Assembly (NCBI GenBank): GCA_029946065.1
Contig: JAQSDU010000019.1
Coordinates: 62,001 to 126,000, forward strand
DNA: 64,000 nt
Direction: 5' to 3'
Source of the DNA: Flavobacterium sp.
Lineage (GTDB): Bacteria > Bacteroidota > Bacteroidia > Flavobacteriales > Flavobacteriaceae
Position numbers and translations under genes: made by a program. The notes under the pieces were generated by a model. It ran no database searches. It worked only from the letters and a program-made list of their open reading frames with translations, and was not told the origin of the DNA. Below are positions 1-8,903 of the stretch, one piece after another (positions within the stretch are counted from its first letter, which is position 1; each line of letters opens with the position of its first letter).

Positions 1-71
1 GCGGCGAAAGTTTGGTTTTCGGCCCAGTATTTTTGCCAGTGGGCTTCGATTTCGTTGGGATTGTATTTCAT
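1..71 (-). CDS. leuS: Leucyl-tRNA synthetase, first 23 codons only
   Basis: The gene reads leftward from an ATG at 71-69 and is cut by the window edge. The visible peptide starts MKYNPNEIEAHWQKYWAEN, which matches the usual LeuRS N-terminus, where the conserved W-x-x-x-W element opens the protein. The enzyme charges tRNA-Leu in the cytoplasm. No catalytic motif is in view, so the call rests on the N-terminus and on the neighbours ftsX, DUF3098, uppP and truB, which I recall next to leuS in flavobacteria. It is divergent from ftsX. Confidence 0.8.
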   Translation of the reverse strand, partial: MKYNPNEIEAHWQKYWAENQTFA

Positions 72-76
72 TTTTT

Positions 77-182
77 GAGTAGCTTAGTGCCTGAGTAGCT
101 TAGTGCCTTAGTTTTTAAAACGCGTAGATTTTTTTATTTAGAAAGCGCTCAGGCACTAAGGAACTCAGCTACTCAGGCACTC
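77..182. repeat. 8-bp word array in two inverted arms (leuS/ftsX junction)
   Basis: The left arm (77-108) is four 8-bp words: GAGTAGCT, TAGTGCCT, GAGTAGCT, TAGTGCCT. After a spacer of about 42 bp, the right arm (151-182) has four 8-bp words in the opposite sense: AGGCACTA, AGGAACTC, AGCTACTC, AGGCACTC. The arms are largely complementary and could form a long imperfect hairpin. The array begins 6 bp from the leuS start codon. The remainder, 183-310, is AT-rich leader of ftsX with no clear TAnnTTTG box. Confidence 0.85.
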
Positions 183-310
183 TCCATACAAAAAAAATCA
201 ATTCACGCACGCAAATTTACGTTTATTGTACGAAAGTCAAAACTTTGGACGTTATAAACTGTGATTAAACAATTTCTTTATTATTTTTACCGAATAATTA
301 CACGCAAACT

Positions 311-1186
311 ATGAGTTCTTCTTACGAAAAATTTAAAAAACGCAGGATCCTAACCTCTTATTTTTCTGTCGTACTGAGTATTTTTCTGGTGTTATTCCTT
401 TTGGGGTTTTTGGGACTTTTTGTGCTGAATTCCACCAAACTGACCGATAATTTTAAGGAGAAATTTGCAATGACAGTTTTCTTCAAGAACGAAGCCAACG
501 ACAGTGTTATCAAGGCTTTTAACGAAGAATTGAAAACGGCACATTTTGTAAAAACATTTGTTTATGTCGATAAAGAAACTGCTGCAAAAACCCACATGGC
601 TGACATTGGTGAAGATTATATGAGTTTTTTGGGTGCGAATCCGTTGCAGAATTCTTTTGATATTCACCCAAAAGCAGGTTATATCCAAAATGACAGCATT
701 CGCAAAATCGCAGCAAGATTGTCTAAAAATGAATTGGTTTCCGACGTCTATTATGACCAAGCATTCATTGATTTGGTGAATAAAAATATCGATATGATTA
801 GCTTTTATATTTTGTGCATCAGCGGATTTTTGGCCGTGGTTTCGATATTATTGATCAATAGTTCGATGCGCCTTTCTATTTATTCGAATCGCTTTATCAT
901 CAAAACCATGCAAATGGTCGGCGCAACAAAATCATTTATCCGCAAACCATTTATCTGGAGAAGCATTCAATTGGGTATTATTGGTTCACTTTTGGCAGTT
1001 GCCGCTTTAATTGGTGTATTGTTCTATGCCAATGACAACTTGAATGAAGTGGATCTTTTGGACGATCCTTTGATGACTGGATTGGTTTTATTCGGTGTTG
1101 TTGTGGCTGGGGTCTTAATTACTTGGATTTCCACTTTTTTTGCAACACAGCGTTTTCTTAATTTGCGTACAGACGACCTTTATTAG
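311..1186 (+). CDS. ftsX: FtsX-like cell division ABC transporter permease
   Basis: A 291-residue inner-membrane protein. It has a short cytoplasmic N-terminus, a first membrane segment at about residues 17-40, a periplasmic domain to about 160, then three more membrane segments ending near residue 283. This four-segment plan with a large first loop is the FtsX form. FtsX pairs with the ATPase FtsE to control peptidoglycan hydrolases at the division site. No ftsE is in the window. The ATG at 311 gives a normal FtsX start. The stop codon at 1184-1186 is the first part of a 7-bp word array. Confidence 0.88.
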   Translation: MSSSYEKFKKRRILTSYFSVVLSIFLVLFLLGFLGLFVLNSTKLTDNFKEKFAMTVFFKNEANDSVIKAFNEELKTAHFVKTFVYVDKETAAKTHMADIGEDYMSFLGANPLQNSFDIHPKAGYIQNDSIRKIAARLSKNELVSDVYYDQAFIDLVNKNIDMISFYILCISGFLAVVSILLINSSMRLSIYSNRFIIKTMQMVGATKSFIRKPFIWRSIQLGIIGSLLAVAALIGVLFYANDNLNEVDLLDDPLMTGLVLFGVVVAGVLITWISTFFATQRFLNLRTDDLY

Positions 1187-1218
1187 GCTTTAAGCAATAG
1201 GCCGTAAGCTATAAGCAA
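1184..1218. repeat. 7-bp direct word array after the ftsX stop
   Basis: Starting at the TAG stop codon, the DNA reads as 7-bp words: TAGGCTT, TAAGCAA, TAGGCCG, TAAGCTA, TAAGCAA. The register is kept for five units and no clear inverted arm follows. It fills most of the 51-bp gap before the DUF3098 gene. Confidence 0.75.
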
Positions 1219-1237
1219 CGGCATAATCAAAATAAAA

Positions 1238-1498
1238 ATGAAAAAAAACGACCAACCATCAGCTCCTGTTAAACAGCCTGAATTTCTTTTTGACAAAGTC
1301 AACTACAAAATCCTTTTGATTGGGATAGGTGTAATCGCGCTAGGATTCATCCTGATGTCAGGCGGCGGCAGCGATGATCCGAAAGTTTATAGCGATGCTA
1401 TTTTTAATTTCCGCAGAATTCGGTTGGCGCCGACATTAGTGCTGATCGGATTTGGAATTACGATTTATTCGACGCTTAAAAATCCTAAGAAAGCATAA
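1238..1498 (+). CDS. DUF3098 small membrane protein
   Basis: An 86-residue protein with two predicted membrane segments (about 25-44 and 66-80) joined by a short loop containing a GGGSDDPKVYSDAIFNFRRIRLAP stretch in parts, which is typical of DUF3098 in Bacteroidota. Function is unknown. The stop TAA (1496-1498) is directly followed by the ATG of uppP, so the two are probably translationally coupled. Together with ftsX, uppP and truB it forms a plus-strand envelope/translation operon. The family call comes from the size, the two-segment topology and this gene order. Confidence 0.75.
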   Translation: MKKNDQPSAPVKQPEFLFDKVNYKILLIGIGVIALGFILMSGGGSDDPKVYSDAIFNFRRIRLAPTLVLIGFGITIYSTLKNPKKA

Positions 1499-2302
1499 AT
1501 GGATTATTTTCAAGCCGTCATATTAGCCATCATCGAAGGCATAACCGAATTTTTGCCGATTTCCTCAACCGGACACATGGTCATTGTTTCGTCCTTCATG
1601 GGTATCGCCAAAGACGATTTCACAAAGTTGTTTGAAATCGTTATCCAGTTGGCCGCAATACTTTCTGTGGTTGTGATTTATTGGAAGAAGTTCTTCGATT
1701 TTAAAAGAATTGGGTTTTATGTCAAGCTGATTATCGCTGTTATTCCGGCATTGTTTATCGGTGGACTTTTCAAAAAACATATCGAAGCAATGCTCGAAAC
1801 GCCCGTTGTTATTGCAGTAGTTTTGCTCGCTGGTGGATTTATACTGTTATTCGTTGACAAATGGTTTACCAATCCGGTGATTGAAACGGAAGAAGCTATT
1901 TCCAATAAAAAAGCTTTGACCATCGGTTTTTATCAAACATTAGCCGTGATTTTTCCGGGATTGAGCCGAAGTGCAGCGACTATTATTGGCGGAATGCAAC
2001 AAGGTTTGACTAGAAAAACAGCAGCGGAATTTTCGTTTTTTCTTGCTGTTCCGACCATGCTTGCGGCGACTGTAAAAAGTATTTATGATGTTTATAAAGA
2101 TTCTCCGGAAGTTTTAAACACCAATAATCTTGGTATTCTTGCCGTTGGAAACGTTGTGGCGTTTATTGTGGCATATGCTTCGATTAAATTTTTTATCAAC
2201 TTTTTGACGAAAAACGGGTTTAAAATGTTCGGTTATTACCGCATTGTTTTGGGAATTACATTGTTGCTGATTTACTTCTTTTTCCCATCCAATCAAGTTT
2301 AA
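1499..2302 (+). CDS. uppP: Undecaprenyl-diphosphatase (BacA family)
   Basis: A 267-residue polytopic membrane enzyme that dephosphorylates undecaprenyl diphosphate, recycling the lipid carrier for peptidoglycan and other surface glycans. The N-terminal motif [14 protein letters not shown] (about residues 13-26), with the catalytic glutamate and serine-rich turn, and the second motif [11 protein letters not shown] (about 152-162) are both intact. Length is normal for the family. It abuts DUF3098 upstream, and its stop shares one base with the truB start (TAATG at 2300-2304). Confidence 0.95.
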   Translation: MDYFQAVILAIIEGITEFLPISSTGHMVIVSSFMGIAKDDFTKLFEIVIQLAAILSVVVIYWKKFFDFKRIGFYVKLIIAVIPALFIGGLFKKHIEAMLETPVVIAVVLLAGGFILLFVDKWFTNPVIETEEAISNKKALTIGFYQTLAVIFPGLSRSAATIIGGMQQGLTRKTAAEFSFFLAVPTMLAATVKSIYDVYKDSPEVLNTNNLGILAVGNVVAFIVAYASIKFFINFLTKNGFKMFGYYRIVLGITLLLIYFFFPSNQV

Positions 2303-3000
2303 TGACAGCCGAAGATTTCCAAAACGGACAAATCCTTTTAATTGACAAACCCTTGCATTGGTCGTCTTTTCAGGCAGTCAACAAGATGAAGTGGGTTTTG
2401 AAAAGCCAACTCGGACTCAAAAAAATTAAAATTGGTCATGCCGGTACTTTAGATCCGCTTGCGACAGGATTATTGATTGTTTGCACCGGAAAATTCACCA
2501 AGCGAATCAGCGAACTGCAAGGCCATGCGAAAGAATATACCGGTACTTTTTTCATTGGTGCAACGACACCTTCTTATGATCTGGAAACAGCAATCAATGC
2601 GACTTTTCCAACGGAACATATCAACGATGTTTTAATTCACGAAACCGTAAAGCAATTTTTAGGGGAAATCGACCAGCAACCGCCCGTATTTTCTGCGATT
2701 AAAAAAGACGGCATACGCTTGTATGAACACGCCAGAAATGGGGAAGAAGTAGAAATCGCTTTCCGTAAAACCACCATCCACGAATTTGAAATTACAAGAA
2801 TTGCGCTGCCGGAAATTGATTTTAGAGTGGTTTGCAGCAAAGGAACTTACATTCGTTCGTTGGCGTTCGATTATGGAAAAGCGCTAGGTTCAGGTTCTCA
2901 TTTAACCGTTTTGCGCCGCACGAAAATTGGTGATTATGATGTAGCAAATGCCATTTTACCGGCTGAATTTGAAAAACAGAATAGTCCTGATGAAGATTAA
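2302..3000 (+). CDS. truB: tRNA pseudouridine(55) synthase
   Basis: A 232-residue protein that makes pseudouridine 55 in the T-loop of tRNAs. The catalytic motif GHAGTLDPLATGLLIVCTG (about residues 46-64) holds the nucleophilic aspartate in TLDPLATG, and KGTYIRSLAFD near residue 185 is the second TruB signature. There is no C-terminal PUA domain, so this is the short form common in Bacteroidota. Its start overlaps the uppP stop by one base, and its last 11 bases overlap the next gene. Confidence 0.95.
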   Translation: MTAEDFQNGQILLIDKPLHWSSFQAVNKMKWVLKSQLGLKKIKIGHAGTLDPLATGLLIVCTGKFTKRISELQGHAKEYTGTFFIGATTPSYDLETAINATFPTEHINDVLIHETVKQFLGEIDQQPPVFSAIKKDGIRLYEHARNGEEVEIAFRKTTIHEFEITRIALPEIDFRVVCSKGTYIRSLAFDYGKALGSGSHLTVLRRTKIGDYDVANAILPAEFEKQNSPDED

Positions 3001-3565
3001 ATATGCCTTATTATTTTTATTGATGTGCACTTTTTCATTTGCACAAACCGTGTTTTATGAAGGTAATGATCCAATAAGCAAAGAGAAACCGAACAAGTTT
3101 AAATTGTTAGGATTTACGCATTTTGAACTTTCTACGCCATTAAAGTTTAATCCAGAACGTGAAGATGAAGATGCCGATAATGAAAATCAAAGTTGGTTTA
3201 TTCCAGACGGGCTCAATGCAAAATTTGGGTATGGTATTCACTATGAAGAGGCTATAACGTTAAGTGTACATTCCGGGATTGAATGGGAAATTACCGATAA
3301 ATTAGTCGTCGCGCCGGTATTCGGAAATATTAATTTTAGCCCGTTTATATCTGATGATGCGAAAATTGGACTACAGTTTGGCTATGGAAAAGCCTTTGTG
3401 CTTGGGCGTGGACATTTACAAGGCATGTACAAAAGATTTGCGCTTAGCCTTGAAGCCGGTGATGGATTTGGAATTTTTGCAGAAGTAGTTCAGTATCGGA
3501 TGAATTACAATGGAAACGACAGGATCACAAACCTGAATTTAGGCGTTTCTTATAGATTGTTTTAA
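2990..3565 (+). CDS. Secreted or outer-membrane protein of unknown function
   Basis: I chose the ATG at 2990 because it opens a clean signal peptide (MKIKYALLFLLMCTFSFAQ); longer upstream readings would bury it. The mature part, about 170 residues, is rich in alternating aromatic and polar residues, has repeated FGYG-type turns and ends in YRLF, consistent with a small outer-membrane beta-barrel. No named family is recognised. It overlaps truB by 11 bases and its stop overlaps the stop of the convergent thioredoxin-like gene by 4 bases. Confidence 0.7.
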   Translation: MKIKYALLFLLMCTFSFAQTVFYEGNDPISKEKPNKFKLLGFTHFELSTPLKFNPEREDEDADNENQSWFIPDGLNAKFGYGIHYEEAITLSVHSGIEWEITDKLVVAPVFGNINFSPFISDDAKIGLQFGYGKAFVLGRGHLQGMYKRFALSLEAGDGFGIFAEVVQYRMNYNGNDRITNLNLGVSYRLF

Positions 3566-4158
3566 TGTTCCAGTAACGCTATGATTTCTTTTTGTGTCGA
3601 GATACCTTTATCATGCAAATACCAAAGTTGTAATTCGGTTTTAATAGTTTCGTCAATAACACCGTGTTCTTCTTTATAATTCCTGACCAAATCAATTGCT
3701 TCTTTTGGACGCGGACCGAAATCGGCGATAACTTCATGCGTGATTTTGTCGAGTACAATCAGTTTCGGAATTGACTTTGTGCCATTCGTAAGGAACAAAT
3801 TCATCAATTCAGCATTCGCATCACGGAATACAATCTTCAATTCAATCTTCTCGGAAAGCAATTCCATTTTATGAAAAATAGGAAGCAATTGTGCCGCATC
3901 ACCACACCAACCTTCAGAAATTACGAGCCAGATGTATTGCTTTTTAAGGGTTTTCAGCTTTTCCGAAGTTGCATCTGTAATTGTCAAAGTCTTTTCCAAA
4001 CGGTTCATTCTGGTTTCATTCAAAAGTGTATAATGCAACAGATTTTCCGATTGAATATCGCCTGAAACTTTCCCTTCTGCCAACAAATCTGAAACAATTT
4101 TGCGGTATTCGGCATAAGAATGGCTATTTAACAAACTTTTATCTATAAAGGCTTTCAT
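3562..4158 (-). CDS. Thioredoxin-family protein with a single active-site cysteine
   Basis: A 198-residue cytoplasmic protein with no signal peptide. The start is placed at MKAFIDKSLL (4158), since the upstream codons overlap the pyrH promoter zone. It has a thioredoxin-like core containing SEGWCGDAAQLLPIF, where a canonical CxxC would be; only the first cysteine is present (WCGDA). The cis-Pro region is visible as KSIPKLIVLD. This matches the Thioredoxin_9-like group, which probably does not act as a classic dithiol reductase. It is divergent from pyrH and convergent with the upstream secreted protein. Confidence 0.75.
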   Translation of the reverse strand: MKAFIDKSLLNSHSYAEYRKIVSDLLAEGKVSGDIQSENLLHYTLLNETRMNRLEKTLTITDATSEKLKTLKKQYIWLVISEGWCGDAAQLLPIFHKMELLSEKIELKIVFRDANAELMNLFLTNGTKSIPKLIVLDKITHEVIADFGPRPKEAIDLVRNYKEEHGVIDETIKTELQLWYLHDKGISTQKEIIALLEH

Positions 4159-4233
4159 AATTTCGATAGTTTTGTGGTACAAAATTACCGATTCGTTTTC
4201 AGAAAACTTATTTTTTAAAAAACAGAATATGTC

Positions 4234-4241
4234 TATATTTG
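4234..4241 (+). promoter_or_regulatory. -7 box TATATTTG for pyrH
   Basis: TATATTTG fits the Bacteroidota -7 consensus TAnnTTTG and lies 22 bp upstream of the pyrH ATG. No clear TTG is seen at the -33 position. Confidence 0.6.
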
Positions 4242-4263
4242 CACAACTCAACTAAAAATAGAA

Positions 4264-4971
4264 ATGAAGTACAAAAGAATACTCCTGAAATTAAGCGGCG
4301 AAGCCTTGATGGGCGAAAGACAATATGGAATTGACCCAGCCAGACTCGCTGAATATGCGGAGGAAATTAAACAAATTCACAATAAAGGTGTGCAAATAGC
4401 CATCGTAATTGGTGGCGGTAATATTTTTAGGGGAGTTGCTGGTGCCAGCAATGGTATGGATCGGGTTCAAGGCGATTATATGGGAATGCTCGCCACCGTG
4501 ATTAACGGAATGGCATTACAAGGCGCTCTCGAAGACAAAGGAATGCTTACTCGTTTGCAGACCGCGTTGAAAATTGAGGCGATTGCAGAACCTTATATCA
4601 AAAGAAGAGCCGTTCGTCATTTGGAAAAAGGACGCATCGTCATCTTTGGTGCCGGAACCGGAAATCCATATTTCACTACGGATACCGCAGCGGTTTTAAG
4701 AGGCGTTGAAATTCATGCTGATGTAATTTTGAAAGGCACACGCGTTGATGGCATTTATACTTCCGATCCCGAAAAAAATGCCGACGCAACAAAATTTGAT
4801 TATTTGACGTTTGATGATGTACTGAAAAAAGGATTAAGTGTAATGGACACCACAGCTTTTACACTAAGTCAAGAAAATAAACTGCCGATTGTCGTTTTCG
4901 ATATGAATAAAGAAGGCAATTTGCTGAAGATTTGCGAAGGTGAAAAAATAGGAACAGAAGTAAATGTATAG
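4264..4971 (+). CDS. pyrH: UMP kinase
   Basis: A 235-residue member of the amino-acid-kinase fold that phosphorylates UMP to UDP in pyrimidine nucleotide synthesis. Visible hallmarks are the N-terminal [11 protein letters not shown], the glycine-rich [11 protein letters not shown] (about 47-57), [15 protein letters not shown] (about 132-146) and the nucleotide-contacting [13 protein letters not shown] (about 159-171). Full length. It is followed by frr, the classic pyrH-frr pairing, and the junction holds a 7-bp word array beginning inside its stop codon. Confidence 0.96.
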   Translation: MKYKRILLKLSGEALMGERQYGIDPARLAEYAEEIKQIHNKGVQIAIVIGGGNIFRGVAGASNGMDRVQGDYMGMLATVINGMALQGALEDKGMLTRLQTALKIEAIAEPYIKRRAVRHLEKGRIVIFGAGTGNPYFTTDTAAVLRGVEIHADVILKGTRVDGIYTSDPEKNADATKFDYLTFDDVLKKGLSVMDTTAFTLSQENKLPIVVFDMNKEGNLLKICEGEKIGTEVNV

Positions 4972-5036
4972 TGATCAGTGATCAGTGTTCAGTTAGCAGC
5001 CGAACACTAAGAACGCTGAATACTTAACACTAAACT
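4970..5036. repeat. 7-bp word array with inverted arms (pyrH/frr junction)
   Basis: The left arm starts in the pyrH stop codon: AGTGATC, AGTGATC, AGTGTTC, AGTTAGC (4970-4997). The right arm has GAACACT, a 9-bp AAGAACGCT, then GAATACT, TAACACT, AAACT (about 5001-5036). GAACACT is the exact reverse complement of AGTGTTC. The array fills the junction almost to the frr ATG. Confidence 0.75.
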
Positions 5037-5043
5037 CAAAAAT

Positions 5044-5607
5044 ATGACTGAAGAAATTGATTTTATATTAGAAAGTACCGAGGAAGCGATGAACAATTCG
5101 ATTGCGCATCTTGAAAAATCTTTCCTCAACATCCGCGCAGGCAAGGCAAGTCCGGCGATGCTCGGAAGTGTTTTTGTTGACTATTATGGGTCAGCGACAC
5201 CACTTTCGCAAGTGGCAAACATCAATGTGCCCGACGCTAGAACGATTACCATCCAGCCATGGGAAAAAAATATGTTGCAGCCAATTGAAAAAGCGATTAT
5301 GGTTGCCAACATCGGTTTTAACCCAATGAACAATGGCGATGTGATCATCATTAGTGTACCGCCACTCACGGAAGAACGCCGTAAAGATTTGGTAAAACAA
5401 GCCAAATCGGAAGCCGAAGACGCCAAAATTGGAATCCGCAATGTGCGTAAAGACGCTAATACCGATATCAAGAAACTAGAAAAAGAAGGCACTTCTGAAG
5501 ACATCTGCAAAACTGCAGAAGACGAAGTGCAAAATCTTACCAACGCTTTTATAAGAAAGGTTGAAGAACATCTTGTGACGAAAGAAGCCGAGATCATGAA
5601 AGTCTGA
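5044..5607 (+). CDS. frr: Ribosome recycling factor
   Basis: A 187-residue cytoplasmic protein that, with EF-G, splits post-termination ribosomes. The N-terminal helix containing HLEKSFLNIRAGKASPAML, the central domain with PWEKNMLQPIEKAI and the C-terminal PPLTEERRKDLVKQAK helix are all present in family order. Length is typical (about 185). It follows pyrH and ends just before a strong terminator. Confidence 0.96.
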   Translation: MTEEIDFILESTEEAMNNSIAHLEKSFLNIRAGKASPAMLGSVFVDYYGSATPLSQVANINVPDARTITIQPWEKNMLQPIEKAIMVANIGFNPMNNGDVIIISVPPLTEERRKDLVKQAKSEAEDAKIGIRNVRKDANTDIKKLEKEGTSEDICKTAEDEVQNLTNAFIRKVEEHLVTKEAEIMKV

Positions 5608-5625
5608 CTTTCGTTAAATCCATTT

Positions 5626-5652
5626 AAAATCCGCTATATGCGGATTTTTTTA
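5626..5652 (+). terminator. Rho-independent terminator after frr
   Basis: The stem AAATCCGC / GCGGATTT, with a TATAT loop, is followed by a run of T. It lies about 20 bp after the frr stop. Confidence 0.85.
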
Positions 5653-5686
5653 TTGCTACTTTTGTCTTACAGTATACAAAACCCTG

Positions 5687-8179
5687 ATGAAACAGTTGCT
5701 CGCTTTGATTTTCTTTTTTACGGTTGCTGCACAGGCGCAGTTTGCCGTCAAAGGAATTGTGAAGAATGCCAAAACAGGAGAAGCGCTTCCTTTTGCGAGC
5801 ATTACTTCTGGAAATGACGGAGCAACAATTACAGATGTTGATGGCAAATTTGTCCTACAGACATTTTCTAAAATCACCAATATTTCTATTTCTTATGTCG
5901 GATTTCACGCAGTCAAATTAGACATAATTCCGGCCGAAAAATATTATGTTGTTGATCTCGTTCCCATTATTGAAAATCTCAATGCCGTATTTGTTGACAA
6001 TCCGGCAGACCACATTATAAAGCTAGTAATACGCGAAAAAGAGCATAATAATCCGCAGAAGAAATTATCAAGTTTTCAATTCAAATCGTATAATAAGCTT
6101 ATTATTACCGCCAATCCTGATGCTATTGAAAGCCGCATAGATTCGGTTTTTACAGAAAAAAACGGTAAACGAAAATTTTCTAAAATTGATTCTTCTGCTT
6201 ATAAATTCAGTAAAATAGTTTCGAAAAGGCATCTTTTTCAAACCGAAAAAGTATCGCAATTTCAATTTAGTGATGGTCATTTAAAAGAGAACATACTTGG
6301 CACCAAGATGGCCGGATTTTCACAACCCGTTTATGAAATTATAGCATTCAATCTACAGTCTTTTTCTATTTATGATCAAAGTTATGAACTCTTTGAAACC
6401 AACTATGTAAGCCCGATTACATTGGAAGCTTTTGCGCATTATAAATTCAAATTACTGGATACTGTAAGCATCCAAAACAGAAAGATTTATCTGGTTTATT
6501 TTCGTCCGAAGCGGAAAAAAAAATCAACCGGATTAGAAGGTTTGCTTTATATTGACGCGAAGAATTATGCTCTTGCAAAAGCTGTTATGAGAATTCGTGG
6601 TGTGCTCGACATAAGTGCAATTCACGAGTTTAAGTATCTAGAGAGCGAAAAAATTTGGTTTCCTTCCAATAAAGAATTCAAAATCGTAAAAGGAAAAAAT
6701 GACGAGGACATTAAAATTTTAGGTGAAACCTTAAAATTTGATGGCGACAAGAATGATTCAGACCCCAAAAGACCAAAGCAGGCCTCAGATTTCACTTATT
6801 TGCTTTCCAAATCATATAATTTTGATGCAGAATATAATATTCCGCTAAAAATCAGAAACAGCTCCATCGCTATAGAAATCAAAGACGAAGCCATTAAAAA
6901 AGAAGAAGATTTTTGGGAAAAATACCGAACAGACAGCATTGATGTTAGGAGTCCACAAACCTATTTTGCCCTTGACAGTATCGCCAAAAAAAGAAGAATA
7001 GAACAAAAATTACGCATTGGTCGCAAAATCATTAATGGCTACCTTCCGTTAGGACCTTTAGATTTAGACTTGCGATATTTGCTGAGTTATAACAATTACG
7101 AAGGTTTTCGTGTGGGACTTGGCGGCATTACAAACGAGAAATTTTCAAGAAAATATAAAATAGAAGGCTATAGCGCTTATGGCACGAAAGACGGTGCTTT
7201 TAAATACAATCTTGGTGGTGCAGCACGCATTGGCAAATTTTCGAATACTTGGATGGGCGCTTCCTATACAGATGATGTCCGTGAGATTGCAAGTACTTCG
7301 TTTGCGATTGACAAAAGGGTTTTCAAGATTTATGATCCGCGTCCCATTAACGTCAGTACTTTTTATAATTATTGGAATTATAGGGCATACATCGAAACAA
7401 GAATCATCCCGAAAACAGAAAGCATCTGGCAGTTGGTTTACAGTAAAGTAAATCCAGAATTTGAATATACTTACAATCTTAATGGAAAAGCATACCATGA
7501 ATTTACGATGACTACAGCCATGGTTTCGTTGCAGTGGAATCCGTTTAGCAGTTATATGCAAACACCAACCGGAAGGCTCGAAATCGAAAAAAGGTTTCCA
7601 AAATTCACATTTCAATTTACGCAAGCATTACCACATGTTTTAGACAATGATTTTGAATTTACCAAGATTGACTTTCGTGCAGAATATGAGAAAAAATACC
7701 TAAACGGGCAACGATCCGCATTGCTTATTGAAGCGGGTTATGCCAATGGCGACGTTCCTATTACGCATTTATACAACACTTCGCCGAATAACCTGACCAA
7801 AGAAAAAATCATACAAAGGATTACGCTGAGCGGGAAAAACAGTTTTGAAACGATGTTTTTTAATGAATTTTTCTCAAGCCAATATATTAAACTCCAACTT
7901 AAACACGGTTTTAAAAGGGTTAGCATCTTTAACAAAGTGAAGCCCTCACTGGTGCTGGTAACGCGTATGGCATGGGGCGACATGGAGCATCCCGAAAACC
8001 ACATCGGTATTAACTATAAAACATTGGAAAATGGTTTCTTTGAATCGGGGATCGAATTGAATCAAATCTTCAAAGGATTAGGTCTCACAGGATTTTACCG
8101 TTATGGCCCGAACCAATTGCCGCGATTTGAAGATAATATTGCTGTAAAATTGAGTTTTGTGCTGGATTTGGGACTTTAG
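5687..8179 (+). CDS. DUF5686 outer-membrane protein with carboxypeptidase-like regulatory domain
   Basis: An 830-residue exported protein with signal peptide MKQLLALIFFFTVAAQAQ. Residues about 20-105 form a CarboxypepD_reg-like beta-sandwich (VKGIVKNAKTGEALPFASI, then YVGFHAVKLD), the domain that caps many Bacteroidota outer-membrane proteins. The rest, with many alternating aromatic strands and the ending VKLSFVLDLGL, looks like the DUF5686 beta-barrel. It lacks a TonB-receptor plug. Role unknown, perhaps surface nutrient handling. Its stop overlaps the convergent exporter gene by 4 bases. Confidence 0.75.
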   Translation: MKQLLALIFFFTVAAQAQFAVKGIVKNAKTGEALPFASITSGNDGATITDVDGKFVLQTFSKITNISISYVGFHAVKLDIIPAEKYYVVDLVPIIENLNAVFVDNPADHIIKLVIREKEHNNPQKKLSSFQFKSYNKLIITANPDAIESRIDSVFTEKNGKRKFSKIDSSAYKFSKIVSKRHLFQTEKVSQFQFSDGHLKENILGTKMAGFSQPVYEIIAFNLQSFSIYDQSYELFETNYVSPITLEAFAHYKFKLLDTVSIQNRKIYLVYFRPKRKKKSTGLEGLLYIDAKNYALAKAVMRIRGVLDISAIHEFKYLESEKIWFPSNKEFKIVKGKNDEDIKILGETLKFDGDKNDSDPKRPKQASDFTYLLSKSYNFDAEYNIPLKIRNSSIAIEIKDEAIKKEEDFWEKYRTDSIDVRSPQTYFALDSIAKKRRIEQKLRIGRKIINGYLPLGPLDLDLRYLLSYNNYEGFRVGLGGITNEKFSRKYKIEGYSAYGTKDGAFKYNLGGAARIGKFSNTWMGASYTDDVREIASTSFAIDKRVFKIYDPRPINVSTFYNYWNYRAYIETRIIPKTESIWQLVYSKVNPEFEYTYNLNGKAYHEFTMTTAMVSLQWNPFSSYMQTPTGRLEIEKRFPKFTFQFTQALPHVLDNDFEFTKIDFRAEYEKKYLNGQRSALLIEAGYANGDVPITHLYNTSPNNLTKEKIIQRITLSGKNSFETMFFNEFFSSQYIKLQLKHGFKRVSIFNKVKPSLVLVTRMAWGDMEHPENHIGINYKTLENGFFESGIELNQIFKGLGLTGFYRYGPNQLPRFEDNIAVKLSFVLDLGL

Positions 8180-8505
8180 TGAGAGGCAACCAATTTCAAT
8201 CCGACAATCGAAGCAATTAATGTCGTAATAAAGAAAATCCTCCAGAAATCAGCCGGTTCTTTAAACAAAAATATTCCGATTAGAACTGTTCCAACGGCCC
8301 CAATTCCTGTCCAAACCGCATAAGCAGTTCCAATTGGTAATGTTTGGGAAGCTTTATACAACAAAGTCATGCTGATAGCGAGGCAAATGAAAAATCCAAT
8401 AAACCATAGGGTAGCGATTGTTCCTGAACTTTCTTTGGCTTTGCCGAGACAGGTTGCAAAACCCACTTCGAAGAGACCGCCGATGATGAGCGATATCCAG
8501 TTCAT
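8176..8505 (-). CDS. Small multidrug resistance family exporter, SugE/Gdx-like
   Basis: A 109-residue protein with four membrane helices. It carries the essential membrane glutamate in the first helix (GGLFEVGFA, residue 13) and the family segment GTAYAVWTGIGAVGTVLIG in helix 3. The pattern SMTLLYKASQTLPIGTAYA is closer to the SugE/Gdx guanidinium exporters than to EmrE-type drug exporters, but the exact substrate is an inference. It works as a proton-coupled antiparallel dimer in the inner membrane. Its start overlaps the stop of the upstream gene by one base, so it is the last gene of a three-gene minus-strand operon. Confidence 0.8.
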   Translation of the reverse strand: MNWISLIIGGLFEVGFATCLGKAKESSGTIATLWFIGFFICLAISMTLLYKASQTLPIGTAYAVWTGIGAVGTVLIGIFLFKEPADFWRIFFITTLIASIVGLKLVASH

Positions 8506-8891
8506 CAGAAATTAATATTGGTCAATTTATAACCGATTCCGAAGGTCCAGATTTGCTTGTTTTTGGCATCATAACCGTAATATGGCGTAATGAACATCCA
8601 TCGTTTGTATTCAATAATTGGAGAAACGGCAAGTCTTGGCATCGCTTTACTGTCCATAACAATTAATGATGGAACTGCACCAATACCCATTTTAAAATTT
8701 TTTGTGAATTTGTATTTAAGGCTTGGCCCACCAACATTAATGCCTAACGTTTTGCTGCCATAGGAAACGCCGATCATCCCGTCGAAGCCGCTTTCTATTT
8801 TAGATTCTGGTTTAGGTGTTTGCTTTTCTTGGGCAAAAATCCCGATTGAAGAAAAAAGCAAACCAATCAATATAATTTTCATTAAACGCAT
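8505..8891 (-). CDS. Small secreted protein of unknown function
   Basis: A 128-residue protein with a signal peptide ending near IGIFAQ. The start could be the ATG at 8891 or the one at 8882 (MKIILIG); both keep the signal peptide. The mature part has glycine-aromatic alternation (GVSYGSKTLGINVGG, then ITPYYGYDAK) suggestive of a short outer-membrane beta-barrel or beta-sandwich. No family is recognised. It lies 12 bp after the antiporter gene and overlaps the exporter gene by one base. Confidence 0.6.
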   Translation of the reverse strand: MRLMKIILIGLLFSSIGIFAQEKQTPKPESKIESGFDGMIGVSYGSKTLGINVGGPSLKYKFTKNFKMGIGAVPSLIVMDSKAMPRLAVSPIIEYKRWMFITPYYGYDAKNKQIWTFGIGYKLTNINF

Positions 8892-8903
8892 CTTACAAAT
8901 AAA

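Noticed and set aside
77-182. CRISPR array
   Set aside because: The words are only 8 bp, have no unique spacers between them and occur in both orientations; no cas gene is in the window.
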